Numbered from the stretch's first letter, positions 10,083-19,364 are shown. The stretch is DNA of 64,000 bases from Candidatus Hydrogenedens sp. (GCA_016125095.1 WGMK01000017.1:62001-126000); one strand, 5' to 3'. Notes: generated from the sequence alone by a model not told the origin. Made by a program: numbers and translations.

Positions 10083-11150
10083 ATGGCTGGCGCGAACGGA
10101 GACGACAAGAATTCCAAATTGAAGGCGCTTGATGTCGCCATCAACCAGATCGAGAAACAGTTCGGTCGCGGCTCGCTGGTGCGGCTGGGCGACGAGACCC
10201 ATACGAAAGGCATCCGGACGATTTCGACCGGCAGCCTTTCGCTGGACCTGGCCACGGGCGTAGGCGGCCTGCCCACGGGCCGCATCGTGGAAATCTACGG
10301 GCCGGAGTCTTCGGGTAAGACCACGCTGTCGCTGCATGTGGTCGCCAATGCCCAGCGCGAGGGTGGTATTGCCTGCTTCGTGGACGCCGAGCATGCCCTG
10401 GACCCCACGTTCGCGCGCAAGATCGGCGTCGATGTGGACAACCTGCTGGTATCGCAGCCCGATAACGCGGAACAGGCGCTCGAGATTGTCGAGAGCCTCG
10501 TACGCTCGAACGCGGTGGACGTCATCGTGGTGGACAGTGTGGCCGCGCTGGTGCCGAAAGCGGAAATCGAGGGCGAGATGGGCGATTCGCATGTCGGCCT
10601 GCAGGCGCGCCTGATGTCTCAGGCCCTGCGCAAGCTGACCGCCATCGTCAGCCGCTCGAAGACCCTGGTCATCTTTATCAACCAGATCCGCGAGAAGATC
10701 GGCGTCATGTTCGGCAGCCCGGAGACAACGACCGGCGGCCGCGCGCTGAAATTCTATTCCAGTATGCGTTTCGATATCCGGCGCATCGCCAGTATCAAGG
10801 ACAAGGAAGTGAACGTGGGCAACCGCGTGAAGGTGAAGGTGGCGAAGAACAAGCTGAGCGCGCCCTTCAAGCAGGTGGAGTTCGATCTCCTCTTCGACCA
10901 GGGCATCTCGGTAGAGGGCGACGTGCTCGATCTGGCCATCCAGGAGAAACTGATCCTGAAGAGCGGCGCATGGTTCTCGATGAACGGCGAGAACCTAGGC
11001 CAGGGCCGCGAGAATACGCGCCAGTATCTGCGGGATAATCCGGAGGTGACGGAGTCCCTCCGGAAGAAGATTCTGGACCTGAAGGGCGTCAGTCCGGGGG
11101 GGCTTTCGGCCGCAATACCTGACGAAGAAGAGGCTTCCGTAGGCGCCTGA
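10083..11150 (+). CDS. recA: Recombinase RecA
   Basis: A 355-residue RecA of normal length, the ATP-dependent strand-exchange protein of homologous recombination and SOS induction. The Walker A motif is GPESSGKTTL near residue 75, the Walker B region is VIVVDSVAALVPKAE, and the L2/ATP-sensing region has FINQIREKIGVMFGSPETTTGG. The C-terminus is acidic (DEEEASVGA). A GGAGG ribosome site lies 8 nt before ATG. It is the first gene of a long co-directional run: the AsmA-like gene begins 2 nt after its stop. No recX is adjacent, which is the usual companion in many bacteria. Confidence 0.98.
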   Translation: MAGANGDDKNSKLKALDVAINQIEKQFGRGSLVRLGDETHTKGIRTISTGSLSLDLATGVGGLPTGRIVEIYGPESSGKTTLSLHVVANAQREGGIACFVDAEHALDPTFARKIGVDVDNLLVSQPDNAEQALEIVESLVRSNAVDVIVVDSVAALVPKAEIEGEMGDSHVGLQARLMSQALRKLTAIVSRSKTLVIFINQIREKIGVMFGSPETTTGGRALKFYSSMRFDIRRIASIKDKEVNVGNRVKVKVAKNKLSAPFKQVEFDLLFDQGISVEGDVLDLAIQEKLILKSGAWFSMNGENLGQGRENTRQYLRDNPEVTESLRKKILDLKGVSPGGLSAAIPDEEEASVGA

Positions 11151-11152
11151 AC

Positions 11153-14100
11153 GTGCCAAACCAGCCTAAATCTGTAGCTCGACGCAGCCGCATCGTACGA
11201 TTGCGGCTGCTCGCGCTATTGATACTCGCGGGCGTGTTCGCTGCGGGCATGCTTTTCGTGTCCTACCAGCTCGAGGACGTACGCGGCCGCGTCGCCGAAA
11301 TGCTTTCGGAGCGTGCCGGGGGCCGGCTGGAATTGGGCGCCCTGGAGATCGCGGGGCTGCGCGGCGTGCGCGTACAGGATTTCGAGGCCTCGCTGGCTCC
11401 CTCCGGAGGCCCGGGAATCCACATCGCCTGTCCGGAAATTCTGTTTCAAGTGGACCTGATGGGGCTGCTTTACGGGGCCGCCACCATCGACCTGATTCGG
11501 GTGGACGGCGCGGTAATCACCATCGACCCGCCCGAGGCCGGCGCGTGGACGAGCGGTGAAGCGTCGCCGCCGGAAATGAACGCGCCGACGCAATCGGCCG
11601 GGGGCGGGGTCGACGCGCTATTCAGCGCCATCGACAAGGCGTTGCCAACGTTTCCCTTCCGGATTCGCGGCGAGGATTGCGAACTGCATATCCACGACAT
11701 TACGCCCGGCAATGATGTGGCCGTGACTGCGATGCAGCTGGATGCCTACCGGCTGGCCGATGCCAGCGACGTGACCGTGTCGCTCGATGCGCTCATGAAC
11801 GGGCGCGAGGACAAGCCGCTTCACGCGCATGTGCGGTATGGCAGCGCAGAAGATTTCGATGTCCGTCTTTCGCATGGCTTAATCTCGGCAGACGATATCA
11901 ACGTGTACCTGCCGGCCGAGCAGCAGTTCGTGCCCTCCGGCAGCATCTCCCCCACGCTGCGCGTTTCGGGCTTTCCCGGCAAGTCGATCTTTGTGGCGGT
12001 GGACGCGTCTTACCACGGGCTGACCATCCGCAATCAGCCCGAGTTTTTGCCGCCGCTCGACGGCCGCCTCATGGCGCTGGCCGAGTACGATGCGCGCGCA
12101 CAGGCCCTCGAAATCAACCGGGCCAGCGTGGATTCCCAGGCCTTCAGCGGTGCGCTGGAAGGCAAGGTCCTGCTCTCCGGTGCCGAGCCGGAATTCGACC
12201 TGGTGCTCCGCGCCGCCCGCCTGCCCGTGCGCGATGTCCTGAATGACGTGCTCGCGAAGCAACAGGCCGACTGGGGACTGGGCGATGTCCAGTTGCAGGA
12301 ACCCTTCGATGTCAGCGTCGCCTTGCGGGGTACCAGTTCCGCGCCCGAGTTCGTGGTCAGCGCGGCCATCGACGGAGGACATCTGGAATTGGCGCCGGCG
12401 CAGGTGGCAGGACTCACGGCCTCGGTCGACTTCGGGCGCATCGAGGCCCACTGGAAAGGCGAGGGCATGCCCACCGGCTCGCTGCAGATTACCGGCGGCC
12501 AAGTGGTCCATAAGCCAGCAGGCATCCGGCTCGACGCCATAACCGCCAGCGCGCGCATTGAGGGCAATGTCATCGTGCTGGAACCCTTCAGTGCGAACTT
12601 CACGGGCAGTCCCATGGTGGGCTCGGCTCGCTACGAAATGACGACGGGCAAGACCGACTTCGCGCTCAGCGGCACCTTCGCCAATATCGACGACACACCG
12701 GCGTCGCGCGGGCTGAAAGATTTCTACCTGGCGGGGTCGGCGGGGTTCCGGGTCAGCGGCTCCATGTCGGACGGCAGTATTTCGGCCGATGTGTCGGTGG
12801 ATGCGACACAGACGCAGATCGAGTTTGAATGGTGGCTGAAGAAGGCCAAGGGAATCGGCGCGGTATTGCACGGGGTGCATATCGATTTCACCCCGAAGAA
12901 GCGCCTGCAAATCACTGGCGGGGTTACCCTGGACGCGACGGAACTGAGCGCGGCCGTCGATTTCAGCTGGCGCGGCGGCAAGCTTGAACTGGACAAGATC
13001 CGCGCGAAGACCCCCCGCCTCGATACGGGCACGGCTGACCGCTGCCTGTTTGTGCCCTACCGCATGTCTGGCGGCGGCGCGTCCGATGCTACCTTCGAGT
13101 GGGACGCCATTCCCGAATTCGACCCGGGGAACAAGTTCACCATTACCGGCAACCTGGACAATGCCATCGTGCTGGCGCGCGGCGTGGAAACCCCGATTCA
13201 GGTGAAGAATGCGCGCATCGTCGTTTCCACCGAGACGGCGGCCGAATCGACCGGCTATGTGGAAATCGACGCCGAGCAGGCCAGCGTGCCCTCGCTCAGC
13301 GAAAAATGGCTGCTTCCGCTGGAACCCGAGGACCTTGTCCACGAGGAACCGGTGAAGCCGCGCGCTTGGACCTATAAGTTCCGCGCGGCCCAGATCGAGT
13401 TCCCCCCCTGGAAGGGCACCGCTTTCGAAGGCGACGCGACCGATACGGAAGGGGCCTTCCATATGCATCGCTTCGCGGCTGAAGTCGACGGCGGCTCGCT
13501 CAGCGGCGACTATCTGCTGGAAAAGAAAGATAACATCGGGCACCTGAAGGCCCAATGGGATCAGGTGCCGGCGGTATACCTCCTGCGCCACCTCGAACTG
13601 CCCGAGGTGGTCGTCGGCAATGCCACGGGGCATGTGGATTACGCGATGGATCAGGACGACCCGGCGACCCTCAAGGGCACGGGGAGCTTCCAAATCGATA
13701 ACGGCAAGTTCAGCGCGGATTTCCTCATTTCACAGCTTTCCGAGACTTTGCAGTCCGACTCGACCGCCCTGCCGCCCTCGCTCAATTTCTCCGTGTTGCG
13801 TTCCGACCTGATTTTCACCGGGGATCGCGTCGATACACCGGGGCTGTATCTCGAATCCGAGGGCCTCAAGGTGCATGGTGAGGGCGGATTTGTGACCAAT
13901 GGCGACATCGACTATGACATCAAGGTGGCGCTGAGCCCCTCCACGGCGGACAAAATCGATATCCTGCACAATTACTTCAACATCGAGGGCCACAAGATCA
14001 GCCAGGCCGAACTGGAACTCGGATTCCACGTCTCCGGGCCCATGTTCCGCCCCACCAGTTCGGTCGAGGGGCTGCCGCCCGTGGGCGTCACCTTGGTCAG

Positions 14101-14221
14101 CGGCGCCTTCGAAATGACGGGCGAGGCGCTGAAAGTCATCGATCTGCCTAGAAAATTGCTGGTTGATATGTTTAAGATCGGGGGCGGAATCGCGGGGGCC
14201 CGAAGGCAGCAGGCCGAGTAG
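11153..14221 (+). CDS. AsmA-like envelope protein
   Basis: A 1022-residue protein with one N-terminal transmembrane segment (about residues 17-38) followed by a very long beta-rich periplasmic region and no catalytic motif. The C-terminal part (STADKIDILHNYFNIEG and following, ending GLPPVGVTLVSGAFEMTGEALKV) looks like the AsmA C-terminal/DUF3971 region. AsmA/TamB-like proteins are bridge-like carriers thought to move phospholipid between membranes, so this implies a diderm envelope. The start is GTG, 2 nt after recA, so it is probably translated from the same mRNA. An alternative is a DUF748-type relative. The exact subfamily cannot be fixed by eye. Confidence 0.75.
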   Translation: MPNQPKSVARRSRIVRLRLLALLILAGVFAAGMLFVSYQLEDVRGRVAEMLSERAGGRLELGALEIAGLRGVRVQDFEASLAPSGGPGIHIACPEILFQVDLMGLLYGAATIDLIRVDGAVITIDPPEAGAWTSGEASPPEMNAPTQSAGGGVDALFSAIDKALPTFPFRIRGEDCELHIHDITPGNDVAVTAMQLDAYRLADASDVTVSLDALMNGREDKPLHAHVRYGSAEDFDVRLSHGLISADDINVYLPAEQQFVPSGSISPTLRVSGFPGKSIFVAVDASYHGLTIRNQPEFLPPLDGRLMALAEYDARAQALEINRASVDSQAFSGALEGKVLLSGAEPEFDLVLRAARLPVRDVLNDVLAKQQADWGLGDVQLQEPFDVSVALRGTSSAPEFVVSAAIDGGHLELAPAQVAGLTASVDFGRIEAHWKGEGMPTGSLQITGGQVVHKPAGIRLDAITASARIEGNVIVLEPFSANFTGSPMVGSARYEMTTGKTDFALSGTFANIDDTPASRGLKDFYLAGSAGFRVSGSMSDGSISADVSVDATQTQIEFEWWLKKAKGIGAVLHGVHIDFTPKKRLQITGGVTLDATELSAAVDFSWRGGKLELDKIRAKTPRLDTGTADRCLFVPYRMSGGGASDATFEWDAIPEFDPGNKFTITGNLDNAIVLARGVETPIQVKNARIVVSTETAAESTGYVEIDAEQASVPSLSEKWLLPLEPEDLVHEEPVKPRAWTYKFRAAQIEFPPWKGTAFEGDATDTEGAFHMHRFAAEVDGGSLSGDYLLEKKDNIGHLKAQWDQVPAVYLLRHLELPEVVVGNATGHVDYAMDQDDPATLKGTGSFQIDNGKFSADFLISQLSETLQSDSTALPPSLNFSVLRSDLIFTGDRVDTPGLYLESEGLKVHGEGGFVTNGDIDYDIKVALSPSTADKIDILHNYFNIEGHKISQAELELGFHVSGPMFRPTSSVEGLPPVGVTLVSGAFEMTGEALKVIDLPRKLLVDMFKIGGGIAGARRQQAE

Positions 14222-14252
14222 GGTAAAGCCGCAGAAAAACCTTGACAGTAGC

Positions 14253-14903
14253 ATGGAAATCAAGATTAGTAAATGCAGCAAGACCTGTGCTGCCAGCGAG
14301 CGGGACTTCGCGCACGAGGACGAGGTGATTTCGGTCGTGCGTTTGGTCGATGGTTCGCTGGAACGCGAGGATGTGCTCAAGGAATACTGGGACGAAGCGC
14401 GCGCCGGCGGGGCCTATTCCGTCTGGTCGCACCGGTATTACGATCCCAAGATGGCGGAGCAAGAGCCCGAGGAGGAATTCTCCCCGCTGCGTCAACTATT
14501 CTATACCTCGATCACGTCCGAGGATCGCATCGACCTTGCCTTGGCGTTTCTGGCCGGGCAATTGCTGCGGCGGCAGAAAGTGTTCCGCAAGGTGAAGGAG
14601 GTGGAGGAGGCCGAGGACGGATTGCGGCTCGTGCTGTATTCGGATCGCATCGGTGGCCGCCTCATCGAGGTGCGCGACCCGCGGTTTTCCTATGCGGAAC
14701 TCGACGCGGCGCGCGCCCGGTTGGTCGATGCGCTCATGGCGATGGACGCGCCACCGGCCGAGGCAGAAGCCGAAGGTGCCGAGGCACCGGTTGAGCCCAC
14801 GGCCGAAGCAGGGACGGACGAGTCGTTTGAAGAGGAACAAGAGCCGCTAGGCGACGCTGAGAGCGCGGACGCCCAGCAGGAGGAAGAATCGGTTGTCGGG
14901 TAG
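14253..14903 (+). CDS. Conserved protein of unknown function with N-terminal Cys pair
   Basis: A 216-residue protein I cannot assign. The first 25 residues (KISKCSKTCAASERDF) carry a C-x3-C pair followed by an acidic stretch. This resembles planctomycete-type proteins whose N-terminus reads C-A-x-T/S-G-R-x-F-x-x-G-E, possibly one half of a zinc ribbon. A W-S-H-R-Y-Y-D-P segment and a long helical region (RQLFYTSITSEDRIDLALAFL) follow. The last 55 residues are Ala/Glu-rich and probably disordered. It has no signal peptide. It sits in the recA run, 31 nt after the AsmA-like gene and overlapping the SPOR gene start by 11 nt. A regulatory or scaffolding role would be a guess. Confidence 0.75.
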   Translation: MEIKISKCSKTCAASERDFAHEDEVISVVRLVDGSLEREDVLKEYWDEARAGGAYSVWSHRYYDPKMAEQEPEEEFSPLRQLFYTSITSEDRIDLALAFLAGQLLRRQKVFRKVKEVEEAEDGLRLVLYSDRIGGRLIEVRDPRFSYAELDAARARLVDALMAMDAPPAEAEAEGAEAPVEPTAEAGTDESFEEEQEPLGDAESADAQQEEESVVG

Positions 14904-15798
14904 GAATCGTAGCCGGGGCCGTATGCCCCAGGAGACCATCAGCGCAGAGTTGACCCAGGGACAGCTGGTCATCGGCATCTGCGTGGCGCTCGCGTTTGCG
15001 ATGTTCATGTTCGGGCTGGGCATGATCGTCAAGAAGGTCGATCCGCCCGCAGCAGCGGTTGCCCAGAACGACGCCGTGCCACCGATGGTGGTGACGACCA
15101 ACGAAGCGCCCCCGGAGGAAGCTGTCGCAGAGACGGCGGATAACTCCGAGACTAACGAGCCACTGAAGGCCGTTGAGGCCCCCGCAATTACCCCCGAGTC
15201 GCTGGATATCCAGGCCCCCACGCCGCGTGTCACGCCGCTGCCCTCGCGCCCCTCGGCTTCCCAGAGCGCGGATGTCGAAGTGACGCCACTGCCGGGCGAG
15301 AAGCCCGTGGAAGCTCCCGTGGTTACCCCAACCGAGCCCGAAACACCGAAGGAACCCGAGAAGCCTGTGGCACCGCTCGCGCAGCAGGCCGGCACCGCCC
15401 CCGCCAAGCCCCCGGTCAAGCTCGACGTGCCCGATGACTCGTCGCTCGAATCGATGACCGCGGTGCCCACGGCACCGGCGACGAAGCCTGTGGAGAAGCC
15501 TGCAGACAAGCCGGTTGAGGCCGCGCCCGTGACGCCCCCGGCTGCCAATGGCCCGATGGGCAAGTTCGGGATTCAGCTGGCGTCGTTTCAGGGGGACAAG
15601 CGCAAGGCCGACGCGGAGGGCTATGCCCGTCAGGTCCGCGAGAAACTCAACCGCGACGCTCGTGCCATTCCTTCCCCCGATGACCAGATTCATCGCGTGC
15701 TGATTGTGGGGTTTACGACGCGCGACGAGGCTAACAAGGCCTGCAATGAAATGAAGTCCATGGCCGGGTTCCGCGACGCGTTCGTGAAGCCCCTCTAG
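14893..15798 (+). CDS. SPOR-domain membrane protein
   Basis: A 301-residue inner-membrane protein. One transmembrane segment (about residues 25-45, LVIGICVALAFAMFMFGLGM) is followed by a long Pro/Ala/Glu-rich periplasmic linker. A SPOR domain occupies about residues 222-301 (GKFGIQLASFQGDKRKADAE ... VLIVGFTTRDEANKACNEM). SPOR domains bind denuded peptidoglycan at division sites. The start is taken as TTG at 14893 because GGAGGA at 14879-14884 is 8 nt upstream; the next ATG at 14923 has no comparable ribosome site. Its start lies inside the preceding gene, suggesting coupling. Confidence 0.85.
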   Translation: MSGRNRSRGRMPQETISAELTQGQLVIGICVALAFAMFMFGLGMIVKKVDPPAAAVAQNDAVPPMVVTTNEAPPEEAVAETADNSETNEPLKAVEAPAITPESLDIQAPTPRVTPLPSRPSASQSADVEVTPLPGEKPVEAPVVTPTEPETPKEPEKPVAPLAQQAGTAPAKPPVKLDVPDDSSLESMTAVPTAPATKPVEKPADKPVEAAPVTPPAANGPMGKFGIQLASFQGDKRKADAEGYARQVREKLNRDARAIPSPDDQIHRVLIVGFTTRDEANKACNEMKSMAGFRDAFVKPL

Positions 15799-15823
15799 GG
15801 CGCATGTCGCGCGCCGCGCCGGT

Positions 15824-16702
15824 ATGAGGATTTCCGTATTCGGTCCCGGCGCCTTGGGGTGCCTCTTTGCAGCGCGGCTGCATGCCGCGGGGCACGGCGT
15901 AACCTTGGTGGATCATCGCCCCGAGCGCGCCGCCCGGCTGGCCGGTGCAGGAATCCGCGTAGATTCTGCAGGTGAATCCTCGCTGTATCCGATTCCAATT
16001 CAGGTACAGGCGCCGCCGGATACCGAACTCTCCCTCGTGCTGGTCAAGTCGCACGCGACCCATGGCGTTGCGGTGCCCTCTGCGGGGCTGGTGCTGACGC
16101 TGCAAAACGGTCTCGGCAATGCAGAAGAGCTTGCGGCCGCGGCGGGAGCGCACCGTTTGCTGGCGGGCACCACGGCCGAGGCCGCCACGCTGCTCGGGGA
16201 AGGACACGTCCGCCACGTGGCGCCGGGAGTTCTCTGGCTGGGCGCCTGGACCGATGCATCGTGCGAGGGCGCGATGGAAGCGCTGGCATCGGCCGGCTTC
16301 GATGCCCGATACACCGCAAATCCCCGCGAGGCGCTCTGGGCGAAGACCATCCTCAACGCTGCGGTGAATCCGCTTACGGCGCTGCTGAACGTGCCCAACG
16401 GCCGCCTGCGCGAAATTCCGCCAGCACGTGCCATGCTTCATTCGCTGGCCCGGGAAGCAGTCGCTGTCGCCCGCGCCGAGGGCTATTGCCTGGAGATCGA
16501 CGCGGCGGCCCGCGCCGAGCAGGTGTGCCTGGATACTGCCGCGAACATTTCCTCGATGCTGCAGGACATTCGTGCCGGACGGCCGACGGAGATCGAGGCC
16601 ATCAGCGGCGAAGTGCTGCGGCGCGCTGCCCACGCAGGCATCGCCGCACCGCACACGCAGGTGGCGTACGCCCTCGTGCGCGCGCTAGAGTCGCGCGCAT
16701 GA
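15824..16702 (+). CDS. panE: 2-Dehydropantoate 2-reductase
   Basis: A 292-residue ketopantoate reductase (ApbA/PanE family) that makes pantoate for coenzyme A synthesis using NADPH. The N-terminal nucleotide-binding motif is VFGPGALGCLFAARL (G-x-G-x-x-G). LVKSHAT and TLQNGLGNAEEL are conserved family segments. K-T-I-L-N-A-A-V-N-P-L-T-A-L holds the catalytic lysine region, and a C-terminal substrate segment reads SSMLQDIRAGRPTEIEAI. Length is normal. It is 25 nt after the SPOR gene, and its TGA overlaps the ATG of the next gene. Paralogues with other 2-keto-acid substrates exist, so the exact substrate is inferred. Confidence 0.9.
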   Translation: MRISVFGPGALGCLFAARLHAAGHGVTLVDHRPERAARLAGAGIRVDSAGESSLYPIPIQVQAPPDTELSLVLVKSHATHGVAVPSAGLVLTLQNGLGNAEELAAAAGAHRLLAGTTAEAATLLGEGHVRHVAPGVLWLGAWTDASCEGAMEALASAGFDARYTANPREALWAKTILNAAVNPLTALLNVPNGRLREIPPARAMLHSLAREAVAVARAEGYCLEIDAAARAEQVCLDTAANISSMLQDIRAGRPTEIEAISGEVLRRAAHAGIAAPHTQVAYALVRALESRA

Positions 16703-17421
16703 AACTACCCGGTCTCGTATACGACAGCCCCAACCGGTTTACCTTCAAGCAGCGGGTGCAGCTGGCGCTGATTCCCCCCGCGATTTCGTACCTCTATGGC
16801 GGCCTGGCATCCAGCTGTCGCTGGGAAGTGCGCAACCAACACCGCATGGAACAGGTCATCGGGCATTACGGCAGCGTCACGCTGGGTGTATGGCATGAGA
16901 CCACCGGCATGCTGCTGTCGCTGCACAAGGGGCGCAATTTCCACTCGACGGCCAGTTACAGTTTCGATGGCGAACTCGCGGCGCGCGTCTGCCACTACTT
17001 CGGCGCCGAGACCGTGCGCGGTTCGTCGTCCAAGGGCGGCAGCCTCGCGCTGGACCAGATGGAGAAGGCCGTGCCGCTGGTGCCCTGTGTCGGCCTGACA
17101 ATGGACGGTCCCCGGGGGCCGCGGCGCGTGGCGAAGCCGGGCGTCGCCATTCTGGCCGCGCGCACTCAGCGTCCCATCGTGCCGAACGCCTGCGTGGTGC
17201 AGCCGGCTTGGCGCACCCGTTCGTGGGACCAATTCATGATTCCCAAGCCCTTCGCCCGGGTCATCTGCGATTTCGGCGAACCGATTCCTCCGCCGCCCAG
17301 TGAGGACCGGGACGACATCGAGTTCACGCGCCTGCAGGTGGAGCAGAGCCTCAACGCGATTACCGAGGCCCTCGAGGTGGAGCTGGGCGTATCAGGCCAG
17401 CGAGCCCTTGGTGCGCCGTAG
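16699..17421 (+). CDS. DUF374 lysophospholipid acyltransferase-family protein
   Basis: A 240-residue member of the DUF374 branch of glycerolipid acyltransferases. GVWHETTGMLL near residue 60 is the H-x4-(D/E)-like catalytic region of this branch, and TMDGPRGPRRVAKPGV is its diagnostic G-P-R-G-P motif with the following lysine. Related proteins are annotated as acyltransferases in lipid A or phospholipid remodelling; the precise reaction is unproven. The ATG overlaps the panE TGA by 4 nt. The 3' end overlaps the convergent rlmN gene by 30 nt. It closes the recA-to-acyltransferase run. Confidence 0.88.
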   Translation: MKLPGLVYDSPNRFTFKQRVQLALIPPAISYLYGGLASSCRWEVRNQHRMEQVIGHYGSVTLGVWHETTGMLLSLHKGRNFHSTASYSFDGELAARVCHYFGAETVRGSSSKGGSLALDQMEKAVPLVPCVGLTMDGPRGPRRVAKPGVAILAARTQRPIVPNACVVQPAWRTRSWDQFMIPKPFARVICDFGEPIPPPPSEDRDDIEFTRLQVEQSLNAITEALEVELGVSGQRALGAP

Positions 17422-18435
17422 CTGGCCGCAGGCCGCGTCGATATCCTGCCCCCGCTCCTGCCGTAGCGTCGTCTTGATGCCGCGCTTGTTCAGCGTTTCG
17501 GCAAACGCGACACAGGCCTCGCGGGTCGAGGTTTCGTAGGGCAGGTCTTCCACCGGGTTCCATGGTATCAGGTTTACGGATACCCGCAGGCCGCGGCAGT
17601 AGTCCATCAATTCGCGCGCATGCTGCAGCTGGTCGTTCACCTCGCGCAGCAGCGTCCATTCGAAGGTGATCTGCCGGCCCGATATCGCCTGGTAGCTGCG
17701 CAGGGTCTCATGCAATCGCTCGAGCGGATACTTGCGGTTCAGCGGCACCAGGCGCGACCGGAGCGGATTGTTGGCGGCATGCAACGACACGCTCAGCCGC
17801 ACCTGCCAGTCCTCGCGGGCCATGTCCTCGATGCGCTTGATTTCGCCGGCGGTAGAGACGGTGATCTTGCGCGCCCCGATGCCGAGGCCCTCGGGGCTCA
17901 TGAGCAGCCGGATGCTCCGCACCACGTTGTCGTAGTTGCGCATCGGTTCGCCCATGCCCATGTATACGATGTTCGGCGTGCGCTCGCCCAGATCCTCATC
18001 CTTCAGCAGCACGAGTGCCTGCGCGGCGATCTCGCCGGGGCTCAAATTTCGCGTGAAGCCGGCAAGCCCGGTGGCGCAGAAATCGCACTGGAGCGCGCAG
18101 CCCACCTGCGACGACACGCACAGGGTGATGCGGTCGCGGTCGCGGATGAGCACACACTCGACCGATTCGCCGTCGCCCAGGCGCAGCAGCGCCTTCTTGG
18201 TGCCCGTGCGCGCGCAGGTCTGCATCTCGACCAACTCCACGCCGTGTGCCACGCATTCCTCATGCAGCCGCTGGCGCAGGGCCTTGGGCAGGTCGGTCAT
18301 GGCATCGAAGTCCGACACCTTCTTGGCGTGGATCCAGCGGAAAATCTGTTTGCCCTGAAACGCGGGCAGCCCGAGCTGCTCCGAAATCTCAGCCGGGAAA
18401 AGTTCGACGAGCCGTGTGGGCGCGGTGGTTTCCAA
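17392..18435 (-). CDS. rlmN: 23S rRNA (adenine-C2)-methyltransferase RlmN
   Basis: A 347-residue radical-SAM dual-specificity methyltransferase that modifies A2503 of 23S rRNA and A37 of some tRNAs. The radical-SAM motif CALQCDFCATG is intact, as is VYMGMGEPMRNYDNV. ITVSTAGEIKRI, SLHAANNPLRSRLVPLN and the C-terminal R-x-E-x-G-Q-D-I-D-A-A-C-G-Q-L block include the second catalytic cysteine. I prefer a TTG start at 18435: GGAG lies in the stop region of the upstream lipoprotein gene at the right distance, while the ATG at 18486 lies inside that gene and has no ribosome site. Its end overlaps the DUF374 gene. Confidence 0.95.
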   Translation of the reverse strand: METTAPTRLVELFPAEISEQLGLPAFQGKQIFRWIHAKKVSDFDAMTDLPKALRQRLHEECVAHGVELVEMQTCARTGTKKALLRLGDGESVECVLIRDRDRITLCVSSQVGCALQCDFCATGLAGFTRNLSPGEIAAQALVLLKDEDLGERTPNIVYMGMGEPMRNYDNVVRSIRLLMSPEGLGIGARKITVSTAGEIKRIEDMAREDWQVRLSVSLHAANNPLRSRLVPLNRKYPLERLHETLRSYQAISGRQITFEWTLLREVNDQLQHARELMDYCRGLRVSVNLIPWNPVEDLPYETSTREACVAFAETLNKRGIKTTLRQERGQDIDAACGQLRRTKGSLA

Positions 18436-18442
18436 CGAAGGT

Positions 18443-19285
18443 CTACTCCTGTTCGATGCGGGTGAAGCCCAGCGTGCGCATTTCATTCAGTTGCTGAGTC
18501 AGGTCGAAATCCTGGGGCGATGGCGGCTCATTCAGCGTAAGCGCCCGCACGTCGAATTCCATATAGGCCGACTCGCCCGGGAATTCGCTGCGGATATGCC
18601 GGGGAAAATCCGGCGTGCCGCCGGTGTAGTCCTCCTGCGTGGTGACGGCCATCAGCACGCCGTCGTCGCCATAGAGCGTGTGCTCGGTCAGGCGCCACGG
18701 CGGACCCGTCACGCTCAACTCGCGCTTGAGCGAGCCGTCCTCATTATACATCACCAGTCGCACGGCCTCGCCGCCGTCGCCGCGCGAAATGAGCCGCAGA
18801 CGCTCGGGGGCGACCTCGCCCCAGGCCTCGGGAAAGAACATCTCGTAGGCGATTTCGGCGGGCGTTACCCGGCGCGAAATCGAATCGAACTGTGCCCCGG
18901 AATCGCTCGAGAAATACTGCCGCTCGGTGGGCAGTTCAATCAGGAATCCCTGGTCGACACAGGTGAGACGGAAGACGGCCTTGCTGTATTTGCGGCCGAT
19001 GACGTGCAGATCCGCCGGGCGGCGGAACCGGATGGAACTCTGGCGCAGCAGCTGCACTTCCTCCAGCATCGGGGATTTCAGGGTGAAGGTGCCCCCCGCC
19101 TGAAAGCTCTGGATGGCGTCGTTCTGGGCGGCCAATCCCTGGAGAATTTCCCCTACCAGGGCGCGGTCGCCCTCGGGCAGCGGCTCGAGCGGGCGTCCGG
19201 ATCCGGTGGTGGCACAGCCCGTCAACAGGCCCAGAAGCAAGGTGAAAACAATGGGTAGCGGATAGCTTGAAAGGAGACGCTGCAC
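18443..19285 (-). CDS. Outer-membrane-type lipoprotein, LolA/DUF4292-like
   Basis: A 280-residue lipoprotein. A hydrophobic leader ends in the lipobox L-L-T-G-C-A-T-T at about residue 24. The mature part begins with a helix (GDRALVGEILQGLAAQNDAIQSFQAGG) and continues as alternating beta strands such as FRRPADLHVIGRKYSKAVFRL, similar to LolA/LolB-like or DUF4292 folds that bind acyl chains. The start is GTG at 19285; no ATG is available before the leader. Its last codon is 7 nt before the TTG start proposed for rlmN, so the two genes form an operon. A lipid-binding role is inferred from fold resemblance only. Confidence 0.7.
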   Translation of the reverse strand: MQRLLSSYPLPIVFTLLLGLLTGCATTGSGRPLEPLPEGDRALVGEILQGLAAQNDAIQSFQAGGTFTLKSPMLEEVQLLRQSSIRFRRPADLHVIGRKYSKAVFRLTCVDQGFLIELPTERQYFSSDSGAQFDSISRRVTPAEIAYEMFFPEAWGEVAPERLRLISRGDGGEAVRLVMYNEDGSLKRELSVTGPPWRLTEHTLYGDDGVLMAVTTQEDYTGGTPDFPRHIRSEFPGESAYMEFDVRALTLNEPPSPQDFDLTQQLNEMRTLGFTRIEQE

Positions 19286-19295
19286 TTGGTATACT
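19267..19295 (+). promoter_or_regulatory. rpmB promoter
   Basis: TTGAAA (19267-19272) and TATACT (19290-19295) are separated by exactly 17 nt, five of six matches each. This is the best sigma-70 promoter in the window, in keeping with a ribosomal protein gene. It overlaps the 5' end of the divergent lipoprotein gene, so the two promoters may compete. The leader would be about 60 nt. Confidence 0.7.
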
Positions 19296-19364
19296 TTCGG
19301 CCTTTGTGCGACACATTACGCCCCCCAGCGCAAACGGCCTGGAGCGGCGAACGAGGAGAATATC

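Noticed and set aside
11879..13693. A 604-codon minus-strand frame within the AsmA-like gene
   Set aside because: It has no ribosome site or domain, and lies inside a gene with consistent operon context.
14239..14268. CTTGACAG before the unknown protein as an internal promoter
   Set aside because: No -10 element can be placed upstream of the ATG at 14253; the TTGACA is too close to the start codon.
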